A DNA stretch of 64,000 nt from an uncultured Muribaculaceae bacterium. GTDB lineage: Bacteria > Bacteroidota > Bacteroidia > Bacteroidales > Muribaculaceae. Below the pieces are notes generated by a model. It searched no databases and was not told the origin of the DNA. It saw nothing but the letters and a program-made list of their open reading frames with translations. The position numbers and the translations under genes were made by a program. Position 1 is the stretch's first letter, and each line of letters starts with the position of its first letter. Positions 14,618-22,779 of the stretch are shown here, in pieces. The DNA lies in the NCBI GenBank assembly GCA_910586995.1, contig CAJUKZ010000004.1:1-64000 (forward strand), read 5' to 3'.

Positions 14618-17497
14618 CTATTTTAATGTGGCAGACTTTTTAAGATATTGTCCGGTATACGACTTCTTGCATTCCGCAACATGCTGAGGAGTTCCCTCCA
14701 CTATTATGTTGCCACCCTCATCGCCACCTTCTGGACCGAGATCAATAATGTGATCGGCCGCTGCTATAACATCTGTATTGTGTTCAATTATAACGACAGT
14801 ATGACCATCGTCAACCAATCTTTGCAACGATCGCATAAGCGTATCTATATCATGGAAATGAAGTCCGGTGGTAGGTTCGTCAAAGATAAACATTGTGGGC
14901 TTCCTGCGCTCACCGGCTATAAAACTTGCAAGTTTTACACGTTGGTTTTCTCCCCCGGATAGTGTGGCGGAAGATTGGCCGAGTTTTATGTATCCCAGCC
15001 CAACCTCAGCAAGAGGTCGAAGACGGGCTACAATCTTGTCCAATATAGAGCGGACAGAATTGTCCGCGCCGGCATCAGATGAAAAGAAATTGATAGCCTC
15101 GTCTACGGTCATCTCAAGAATATCATAAATATTCTTGCCGTTGTAGAGGACATCCAGTACGTCGCGCTTAAATCTGTGTCCGTGGCAGCTCTCGCATGGC
15201 ACAGTGATATCCGCCATAAATTGCATCTCCACTTGAATTACACCCTCGCCTTTGCATTGTTCGCAGCGACCACCTTCAGTATTAAATGAAAAATAAGCCG
15301 GAGTGAAGCCCATTTGCCGGGCGAGTGGTTGGATGGAATACAATTGTCTTATCTCATCATATGCCTTGAGATATGTGGCGGGATTGGATCGTGTTGATCG
15401 ACCTATCGGATTTTGGTCTACCATTTCCACGGATGAGAGCAGATGTGTGTCGCCTGCAAGTGCGATATGTGCGCCAGGGGTATCAGCTGTTGAGTCTTGA
15501 TTAAGCTTACGAGATAGAGATCTGTATAATATGTCTCGCACAAGAGTAGACTTTCCCGAGCCACTTACGCCGGTCACAACAGTAAGCACTCCAAGGGGAA
15601 AACGAACTGTCACGTTTTTCAGATTATGCTCGCATGCGCCTTGTATTTCTATATAGTTGCTCCACTTGCGTTGTCTTGAATGAGGAATGGACATCTGTCC
15701 ATTAAGGAATTTAAGTGTATGGCTATCTGTGACCTTAACCTTATTCGAGAGCAGTCTGTCTGTATAATCAGCCAGAATAACTTCCCCACCGAGGCGTCCG
15801 GCATCAGGTCCAATATCCACAATGAAGTCAGATGCACGCATTATGTCGCCATCATGCTCAACCACGACAACAGTATTGCCTTTCTGTTGAAGTTGTCTCA
15901 ATACTCCTATAAGGCGCTCTGTGTCGCGGCTATGCAGCCCAATGCTCGGTTCGTCAAGTATATACAGAGAACCTACCAAAGCGCTGCCAAGAGATGTCGC
16001 GAGGTTGATACGCTGACTTTCGCCTCCTGAGAGTGTTGCAGCCGGGCGATTTAAAGTCAGATAACCTAATCCCACGTCGCAGAGAAAATCAAGGCGGGTG
16101 GTGATTTCAGCAATAAGCCGTTCTGATATTTTTGCATCTGAGGCACTAATATGCTCAGGCAGAGACTTAAACCATCCTTGTAAGACTGATACGGGCATAT
16201 TTGTCAGGTCTGTTATGCTTTTACCGGCAATCCTTACGTATTCAGCTTCTTTTCGTAATCTGTGTCCGTGGCATTCGGGGCAGATTGTTTTGCCGCGATA
16301 GCGTGCCTTCATTACCCGGTACTGTATTTTATACTGGTTTTCATCGACCATTCTGAAGAATCCATCTATTCCGGGAAATGAGCCATCCGAGTTGCCATGC
16401 CATAAGAAATCGAGCTCTTTATCTGTAAGCTTATTGTACGGCCTATGTATAGGGAATCCAGCATCGGTGGCATGGTGTATGCACAGTCGTTTCCACTCTC
16501 CCATCTTCTCTCCACGCCAGCACACTACAGCATCGTCGTATATGGAAAGAGCTTGATTGGGTACTACCTTCATTGGGTCAATCCCCAAGGTCTTTCCGAA
16601 ACCTTCGCATACAGGACAAGCGCCATAGGGATTGTTGAAATTGAACATTTGCGGATCTGGTTCTTCAAAACAGATTCCGTCTGATTCGAAGCGGTTCGAG
16701 AATGTTGACTGTTGTACTGTTGGATAATCTGAGTTACCATCATTTACCCATACAGTAAGTATGGCAGACCCGTGTCCTTCGAAAAAAGCCGTCTCTGCTG
16801 AATCTGTCATACGGCTTACTTCGTCGTGATCCTTGCTTACAGAAAGCCTGTCGATCAGTAGTGAATATTCATCCAGGGATTTCAGATCCGGAGTTAATTC
16901 GATGAGTTCTGCTATATCTACGAATTCATCGCCTTTCATCAGCCTTGAATATCCGGCTTTCAGCATTACATTGAGCTGCATTGATGGAGTCCGGTCTTTT
17001 TGGGGGATTATAGGTGATGATATAGCGATTCTTGTCCCTTCTGGATATTTTAATATTTCATTCACCACATCCTCTGCTGTCTGATGTCTGACTTCAGCGC
17101 CGCTTACAGGTGAATATGTATGTCCGGCTCTTGCGAACATAAGCCTCATGTAGTCATAGATCTCAGTTGCAGTTCCTACCGTACTTCTTGGATTGCGGGT
17201 ATTTACTTTCTGTTCGATAGCTATTGCCGGAGGTAGCCCTTTTAAGCTGTTGCATTCCGGTTTGGCCATTTTTCCAAGGAACTGTCTTGCGTATGTAGAA
17301 AGACTCTCCACATAACGCCTTTGGCCTTCGGCAAACAATGTGTCGAAGGCCAGTGATGACTTACCGGAACCGGAAACGCCGGTTATTACTATGAACTTGC
17401 CTCTTGGCAAGTCAATACTAATATTTTTTAGATTATTTACGCGAGCACCGCGTAGTTCTATATATTGTTGTTGTTCTGTCTTGTTTTCGCTGTTCAT
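14618..17497 (-). CDS. uvrA: Excinuclease ABC subunit A
   Basis: DNA-damage sensor of nucleotide excision repair; loads UvrB. Two ABC modules are visible: Walker A TGVSGSGKSSLAFDTLFAEG near residue 40 and TGVSGSGKSTLVRDI near 640, with signatures LSGGESQRINLA and LSGGENQRVKLA. Zinc ligands are present as CPVCEGFG, CPECHGHRL, CEQCKGEG and CESCHGHRF. The first CxxC pair found in E. coli UvrA (before FNNP) is not conserved here (GICFEEPDPQ). Length 959 is typical. It overlaps the upstream pulA by ATGA, so the two are translationally coupled; the combination is odd functionally. Confidence 0.96.
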   Translation of the reverse strand: MNSENKTEQQQYIELRGARVNNLKNISIDLPRGKFIVITGVSGSGKSSLAFDTLFAEGQRRYVESLSTYARQFLGKMAKPECNSLKGLPPAIAIEQKVNTRNPRSTVGTATEIYDYMRLMFARAGHTYSPVSGAEVRHQTAEDVVNEILKYPEGTRIAISSPIIPQKDRTPSMQLNVMLKAGYSRLMKGDEFVDIAELIELTPDLKSLDEYSLLIDRLSVSKDHDEVSRMTDSAETAFFEGHGSAILTVWVNDGNSDYPTVQQSTFSNRFESDGICFEEPDPQMFNFNNPYGACPVCEGFGKTLGIDPMKVVPNQALSIYDDAVVCWRGEKMGEWKRLCIHHATDAGFPIHRPYNKLTDKELDFLWHGNSDGSFPGIDGFFRMVDENQYKIQYRVMKARYRGKTICPECHGHRLRKEAEYVRIAGKSITDLTNMPVSVLQGWFKSLPEHISASDAKISERLIAEITTRLDFLCDVGLGYLTLNRPAATLSGGESQRINLATSLGSALVGSLYILDEPSIGLHSRDTERLIGVLRQLQQKGNTVVVVEHDGDIMRASDFIVDIGPDAGRLGGEVILADYTDRLLSNKVKVTDSHTLKFLNGQMSIPHSRQRKWSNYIEIQGACEHNLKNVTVRFPLGVLTVVTGVSGSGKSTLVRDILYRSLSRKLNQDSTADTPGAHIALAGDTHLLSSVEMVDQNPIGRSTRSNPATYLKAYDEIRQLYSIQPLARQMGFTPAYFSFNTEGGRCEQCKGEGVIQVEMQFMADITVPCESCHGHRFKRDVLDVLYNGKNIYDILEMTVDEAINFFSSDAGADNSVRSILDKIVARLRPLAEVGLGYIKLGQSSATLSGGENQRVKLASFIAGERRKPTMFIFDEPTTGLHFHDIDTLMRSLQRLVDDGHTVVIIEHNTDVIAAADHIIDLGPEGGDEGGNIIVEGTPQHVAECKKSYTGQYLKKSATLK

Positions 17498-19533
17498 TCT
17501 TTTGCTAAAATTAATGCAGAGGTGGGTTCTACAGATATCTCACCCCCTTTTATCTCACCCATTCCTTCGGCTTTTATATCTCCGTTGCGGGCGATCACTT
17601 TCCACTGCCCGGATGGAATACTTATCGAGATCGGTTTGGTATTGCCGTTGAATATGAGCTTTATCTCTTTCCAGGTATCGCCATTGGCATAGTCAATAAT
17701 TGAGTATGATACAACGTTTTCTTCCTTTACATCATCAAATCGTATGTGGTGTGCGATATCCTCAGCTGTAGTCATTCTGAATGCAGGATGCGCTTTGCGG
17801 AGTGCGATAAGTTCCTTGTAGAATTCGAATTGGTCAGCATTCTTATCTTTCAGACTCCAATCAATTGCATTGATCGAATCCGGTGAGCAATAAGAATTAT
17901 GAACACCCTTTTTGTCTCTGAATATCTCTTCTCCTGCAAAAATGAACGGAGTGCCTTGAGAGGTGAATACAATCGTCTGTGCAAGTCTGGCTGCACGTTG
18001 CCGGTCTTGTTCGGTTGATCCTGGCATTGATGCCGCAAGTTTGTCTGTCAATGTAAGATCGTCATGGCAAGAAACGTAGTTTATGACTTCTGTCGGACTT
18101 TTGGCATATGGCTTTTTTGAATTGTTGCCTTTGTTGTAGTTGACTTGCGGGTGAGCAGTGGCTGCAACAATACCGATCTTTACAGTCTCCTCATTACCAG
18201 GTTTACCCGTAGCGAATCCGCGGTCGGAGGCATCACTGTAATGCCCTTTTACAGCATCTCTTATGTCATCTGAAAACACTGCTATGCCGTCCATTTCTGC
18301 GACATTATCTTTCAATGCCCTGCGCTCAGCGGGAAGTGGTGAATCGCCTGCTGTCCAGCCTTCTCCATATATTATGATGTCAGGATTGATAGTTTTGAGC
18401 TCACGGGCTACGCGGTTCATGGTTTCAATGTCGTGTATAGCCATGAGGTCGAAGCGGAAACCATCTATGTGATACTCTTTGGCCCAATACTTTACAGAAT
18501 TGACAATAAAATCGCTCACCATCGCTCTTTCTGAGGCCGTCTCGTTGCCGCAACCGGACGCATCGCTGTAACTGCCGTCAGGACGATGCCGATAATAATA
18601 TCCGGGTGCAGTGAGTGAGAAATTGGAGGTGTCGTTTTCAGCAGTATGATTATATACCACATCCATAATCACTCCAATCCCGGCATCGTGAAGCGATTTT
18701 ATCATTTCTTTCATCTCCTTTATGCGCGTAGCAGGGTCTGCCGGATTGGTGGAATAAGATCCTTCGGGTACATTGTAATTCTGTGGATCATAGCCCCAAT
18801 TATATTTATTGGCTGTCAAATTTGATTCGTCTACGCTATTGAAGTCATATGACGGCAGAATGTGTACGTGTGTGACTCCAAGTTCTTTGAGGTGGTCAAT
18901 GCCTGTGGCGCGTCCCTCAGGACTCTGAGTTGAACTTTCTGTAAGAGCCAGGAATTTACCCTTGTTTACAATTCCAGATGTCGGATGTACAGAAAAGTCG
19001 CGGTGATGCATTTCATAAATGACTGCATCATTGATTGCTTTTATCTCCGGACCATGATCCTGCTCCCATCCGACAGGATTTGTAGATGATAGGTTTATGA
19101 TTGCTGCCCTCTTGCCGTTTGTACCAACAGCCTTGGCCCATATGCCGGGAGTTTCGTCGAGCCATTGTCCGTTGTGACGGATCTGAAAGGTGTAATACTT
19201 TCCGTACAGTTTTTTATCCACAGACGAATTCCATATTCCGGAATGTGCATCATGACTCATTTTCAATGTGTCTGTGGATGGTGTATTTCTGTCTGTGTCA
19301 TAAAGCAGTACTCTTGCTTCCTCCGCCATCGGAGACCAAAGTTTAAAATGCGTACCATTATTGTCTACATACAGTTCCAGATCTGAACCGTTGTATTGCG
19401 GAAAAGACAAATAAATATCATCCTGCTGGAAATTCTTGGCATTAGCATCCTTTGGAGTCAGTGCGGCTGTGGCAAGTAGTCCGCAAGCCGCGATTTCTCC
19501 ACACTTTTTAGTCATCTGTTTAATAGTTTTCAT
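17494..19533 (-). CDS. pulA: Type I pullulanase, exported (GH13)
   Basis: Hydrolyses alpha-1,6 branches of starch-like glucans. An N-terminal signal-like segment (CGLLATAALTPKDANA) suggests periplasmic location. A CBM48-like domain (about 50-150) precedes the GH13 barrel with the pullulanase motif YNWGYDPQNYNVPEGSY, DVVYNHTAEND, the nucleophile region DGFRFDLM, the acid/base region IYGEGW and VSCHDDLTL. A C-terminal beta domain closes the 679 residues. The gene follows a promoter at 19609-19639 and is the first gene of a pulA-uvrA pair. Confidence 0.93.
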   Translation of the reverse strand: MKTIKQMTKKCGEIAACGLLATAALTPKDANAKNFQQDDIYLSFPQYNGSDLELYVDNNGTHFKLWSPMAEEARVLLYDTDRNTPSTDTLKMSHDAHSGIWNSSVDKKLYGKYYTFQIRHNGQWLDETPGIWAKAVGTNGKRAAIINLSSTNPVGWEQDHGPEIKAINDAVIYEMHHRDFSVHPTSGIVNKGKFLALTESSTQSPEGRATGIDHLKELGVTHVHILPSYDFNSVDESNLTANKYNWGYDPQNYNVPEGSYSTNPADPATRIKEMKEMIKSLHDAGIGVIMDVVYNHTAENDTSNFSLTAPGYYYRHRPDGSYSDASGCGNETASERAMVSDFIVNSVKYWAKEYHIDGFRFDLMAIHDIETMNRVARELKTINPDIIIYGEGWTAGDSPLPAERRALKDNVAEMDGIAVFSDDIRDAVKGHYSDASDRGFATGKPGNEETVKIGIVAATAHPQVNYNKGNNSKKPYAKSPTEVINYVSCHDDLTLTDKLAASMPGSTEQDRQRAARLAQTIVFTSQGTPFIFAGEEIFRDKKGVHNSYCSPDSINAIDWSLKDKNADQFEFYKELIALRKAHPAFRMTTAEDIAHHIRFDDVKEENVVSYSIIDYANGDTWKEIKLIFNGNTKPISISIPSGQWKVIARNGDIKAEGMGEIKGGEISVEPTSALILAKE

Positions 19534-19608
19534 GTTAATGATATGCCTGTAAAAATGGTTAAGTTAATTAAGTATGATATTTGGCTTAAAACGATTTATT
19601 TCCCTATG

Positions 19609-19639
19609 CGAAATTACGAAAAATATTCTGCATCTCAAA
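19609..19639 (-). promoter_or_regulatory. Putative pulA promoter
   Basis: On the minus strand TTTG (19639-19636) is followed after 19 bases by TAATTTCG (19616-19609), seven of eight bases matching the combined -7 consensus. The start codon lies about 76 bases downstream. Confidence 0.5.
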
Positions 19640-19698
19640 CCATGTGGACATTCATTAAGCATTTGTATATATTTTATACAGAAACAGGGCGTGAATCA

Positions 19699-21471
19699 CT
19701 ATTTACTCCCTGTTTCTGTATTACGTTTTTTATTAATAATAAAATCATAATCTTTTTTGTTTTCCACATTTTGCATACCTGTAGTTCGCACCGCAGCAGT
19801 AACTTCTCCCCAATTAATAAAATAATCATCATAATATTTTATAGGATAGTTACTATAAGTTATTACATCATCTCTTGTAGGTGTTCTGTTTACCAATTGT
19901 GATATGCGTTTAACTTCTAATTGGAGAGTTTTTTTATCCACTTCATATTTTTGCTTTTTTAATCGTTTGACTAAACTGTTTTTCGCTTTTGGAGTTTCTG
20001 CATGTTTCCCGAAGGGATCGATACCAGCTTGTAGGTCGGCATGTCTTTTAATTGCTATATCATAGTATTTTGATGACAATTCAATGCCGAAATATTTACG
20101 TCCTAACATTTCTGCACATAAAGAAGTAGTTCCTGAACCATTAAATGGATCCAGAACCAAATCACCTTCATTTGTGAAAATGGAAATTAATCTTTCCATG
20201 AACATTGGGGGAAGTTGAGTCGGATGATCTACTCTTTGGCTATTATGTTTTAGCCGATGAATATCCCACCATAAATTTGTAACTGGTGCTTTATCAACTA
20301 TATTTTCTTTTGCCCGTTTCTTTATACATGAATTTCTTATGCAATAAAACTCTTTATACGTATTAATACTGTTAACCTCTAAAGTAGAATGTTTTAAGTC
20401 GTAAAAAGGTAAATCATTAGCTTTTCCTTTAGTAAAACATATAACAGAGTAGTGAGCAGGCATAATCATTCTTACAGGAACACTTAAACTTTCCCAAATA
20501 ATCCAATCTTGGAATTCTAACAAATTGTTTAAGCATTGAAAATGCTTGACAGCCCATTGTGGTATATTTAGGATAGCGACAGTCTTCCCCGGTTTAATGA
20601 TGCGAGCTAATTCCATAAGCCATTTATCACACCATCGGAGATATTCGATTGTATTTATATCATCATTACAGTTGTCATATTTTTTATTAACATTATAAGG
20701 TGGGTCTGCAAAGCAAAAATCCACACTGTTTGATGGTAACTCCTTTAGGACATTCAAACAGTCGTCGTTGATTATGACAGAATCTGTATTCCCTTTATAA
20801 TTAAATGCTTCTATTTCGCCAACAGGAATGTTTATATTTTTATCAATAGTACAATCTGTATGCAAGTGTTTGTTTGTTAGATCGATGTATTTCAAATTTT
20901 TGTATGGTGAAATACCAAAAATGTCTCTTAATCTATCTATGATTAATGTGTCATTTTTATAATCTATTGCAATGTCACGCCATACATCAGACATTATCGT
21001 TCCATATTCGTGATAGAGGTGTTTTTTACCTCCATAATCTTTTGTGGTTTTTTCACAAAATGGACAAAATGTATAAGCTATACGTGTTTTTGCATGTTTT
21101 AATGCTTCCTTATAGCGTGTTATAACAGCTAATGCAGCGTGATGTTGTGGTAATTGTCCCTTAGTTATATTAACCGGCTTTATCAACTTAACCCCTACCC
21201 ATAATTTGATATAGGCTTTATTAGTTAGTTTAGACAAAAATTCTGCTATAAATAAAGGAGATGATAATATTGATATAATGGTATTTTCTCCTAAATGATC
21301 TATGAAAAAATTCAGATCACTTATTATAGTATCTAAATTGGGGATCTCTTTTAAAGAAGTATAATAAGGATACTTAATATAATACACATCCTCTATTGAG
21401 TCAGTAGGATTGGATAAACTTTCAATAGTCTTGACCGAAAGTCTATTTTCTAATTCACTTAAATGGGACAT
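19699..21471 (-). CDS. Type II DNA adenine/cytosine-N4 methyltransferase (beta-class order)
   Basis: Modification half of a restriction-modification pair. Catalytic motif IV FADPPYNV is at about residue 250 and the SAM-binding motif DPFNGSGTTSLCAEMLGR at about 440, with NLWWDIHRL and DHPTQ between; this IV-before-I order is that of beta-class amino-methyltransferases. DPPY suits N6-adenine or N4-cytosine. An extra N-terminal 210 residues includes a possible zinc knuckle, CPFCEKTTKDYGGKKHLYH, followed by MSDVWRDI, which echoes the WWDI segment of the catalytic half. The 590 residues make it longer than a simple methyltransferase. It abuts the nuclease gene with no gap. Base composition is far more A+T-rich than the flanks. 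Confidence 0.85.
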   Translation of the reverse strand: MSHLSELENRLSVKTIESLSNPTDSIEDVYYIKYPYYTSLKEIPNLDTIISDLNFFIDHLGENTIISILSSPLFIAEFLSKLTNKAYIKLWVGVKLIKPVNITKGQLPQHHAALAVITRYKEALKHAKTRIAYTFCPFCEKTTKDYGGKKHLYHEYGTIMSDVWRDIAIDYKNDTLIIDRLRDIFGISPYKNLKYIDLTNKHLHTDCTIDKNINIPVGEIEAFNYKGNTDSVIINDDCLNVLKELPSNSVDFCFADPPYNVNKKYDNCNDDINTIEYLRWCDKWLMELARIIKPGKTVAILNIPQWAVKHFQCLNNLLEFQDWIIWESLSVPVRMIMPAHYSVICFTKGKANDLPFYDLKHSTLEVNSINTYKEFYCIRNSCIKKRAKENIVDKAPVTNLWWDIHRLKHNSQRVDHPTQLPPMFMERLISIFTNEGDLVLDPFNGSGTTSLCAEMLGRKYFGIELSSKYYDIAIKRHADLQAGIDPFGKHAETPKAKNSLVKRLKKQKYEVDKKTLQLEVKRISQLVNRTPTRDDVITYSNYPIKYYDDYFINWGEVTAAVRTTGMQNVENKKDYDFIINKKRNTETGSK

Positions 21472-22482
21472 TTATTTATCAAGGCTTTTTAAAAATTCAA
21501 TCAGCTTATCTAACTCACTATCATGAAATGTAACAGTGCAGTCACTGTATTGACAAATAGTTCTTAGTGCAGATTGTCGAGCGAAGTTTCCCGCGCCATC
21601 AATCACATATGCTATTTTATAGCCTTTAGAATGTAATAATTCTTGCCTTGATTGTGCCTGTCCTGCTTTTCGTTCTATTGTACTGTTAGTTGTAACTTGA
21701 AAACTAACTTCTACGGCACAATAATTTCCTTTAGGAGATTTTGCGACGACATCAACAGACAATGTTGTACGTTCGTTTTGACTGACATCAGGAAGATGAT
21801 CCTTGTTTATACGCCATCCCGGTAATTTTTCTTCTAAATATCGTGTCACATATACTTGAGCTAACTGTCCTAATGTATTTGCTGTAGCTCCACCTGTGAT
21901 TCTACTAACCCAAATGTATCGTTGTTTAATAAATAATTCTAACTCTGTGGATTTCCCTAATAATGAACCAATTATGCATTTATTAATAATATCAACAGGA
22001 AGTTCTCTGTTTGTAATAGTTGCACCTCCAAAGAGTAACAACATACAAATATCTTCCATCATTGGAGTTAAGACAACTTCCTTACCGAGTCCATTACCAT
22101 CAACATAGAGATTTTTATTACTCCATGATTTATTTGATGCTAAGGTTTGAAATTTATATGAAAAAGTTTGCCCTTCCCAATTAAAAGTTAGATTCTCTCC
22201 TAAGATAAGAGGTAATTCCTTTTTTAAACGCATTAAAGATTCTCCCCCGATATCAGAAAGAACCATTAAGTGCTTTAAGAAAAGATTACCTGATATGGAT
22301 TTTGTAGACGACAAAGTTTGCTTCCAGATAAATGGATTTGCATCTGATATATTTAATATGCTAATAAATTTGTCTTGAGTTTCTATTAGCTTGGGTATAA
22401 TACTGATATCTTTTTCTTGACCGGCAATTTCTGCTGGCCAAAATTTGATGGCATGTTGTTCTAAATTCTCTAAACTTCTCAT
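21472..22482 (-). CDS. Putative type II restriction endonuclease (PD-(D/E)XK-like)
   Basis: Likely cleavage partner of the adjacent methyltransferase. I do not recognise a named enzyme. The C-terminal part has a PD-(D/E)XK-like core: D244 in TLSVDVVAKS, then E258 in YCAVEVSFQV, where the usual ExK lysine is replaced by serine, followed by TTNSTIERKAGQA, which could supply a lysine (K272). A strand-turn segment GYKIAYVIDGAG follows, as in such folds. The N-terminal 200 residues look mostly helical. Its stop codon directly adjoins the methyltransferase start. Sampled line 21961-22020 has 15 G+C of 60, against 32 of 60 at 24121-24180 in purL. Confidence 0.65.
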   Translation of the reverse strand: MRSLENLEQHAIKFWPAEIAGQEKDISIIPKLIETQDKFISILNISDANPFIWKQTLSSTKSISGNLFLKHLMVLSDIGGESLMRLKKELPLILGENLTFNWEGQTFSYKFQTLASNKSWSNKNLYVDGNGLGKEVVLTPMMEDICMLLLFGGATITNRELPVDIINKCIIGSLLGKSTELELFIKQRYIWVSRITGGATANTLGQLAQVYVTRYLEEKLPGWRINKDHLPDVSQNERTTLSVDVVAKSPKGNYCAVEVSFQVTTNSTIERKAGQAQSRQELLHSKGYKIAYVIDGAGNFARQSALRTICQYSDCTVTFHDSELDKLIEFLKSLDK

Positions 22483-22504
22483 TATATACAGCTTTATTCA
22501 TTTG

Positions 22505-22512
22505 CAAATTTA
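22505..22512 (-). promoter_or_regulatory. Putative -7 element of the restriction-modification pair
   Basis: TAAATTTG on the minus strand, 22 bases before the nuclease gene start. No TTG was found at the expected upstream distance. Confidence 0.4.
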
Positions 22513-22718
22513 GCATTTTCTCTTTATGTATAGCTCATTTCTTTATTAAATGAATTAGCTTTTCATCATTTTTGTTCTCGTTCTTTTTTGATAGTAGCCA
22601 GATGATACTTCATAGTCATACTCGGCTTCGGATTCGGGAAACCTTTTCTTTTTAGAGAGAAGTAATTATTTTTTTGATTTTGCCAGGCCGGAATATCTGC
22701 ACATAACGAAAATTTGGC

Positions 22719-22726
22719 TAAATTTG
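22719..22726 (+). promoter_or_regulatory. Putative -7 element of purL
   Basis: TAAATTTG, exact match to TAnnTTTG, 53 bases upstream of the purL ATG. The rest of the 22.5-22.78 kb gap holds nothing I recognise; no PurR-like operator or guanine/PRPP riboswitch was identified. Confidence 0.5.
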
Positions 22727-22779
22727 CAACTTAAATAAGAAACCATATCATCCACACATCCCATTTTGCTCTATAATAT

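Noticed and set aside
14618..17497. Loss of the first CxxC pair in UvrA as a sign of a decayed gene
   Set aside because: All ATPase motifs and other zinc pairs are intact and Bacteroidetes UvrA proteins I recall share this form.
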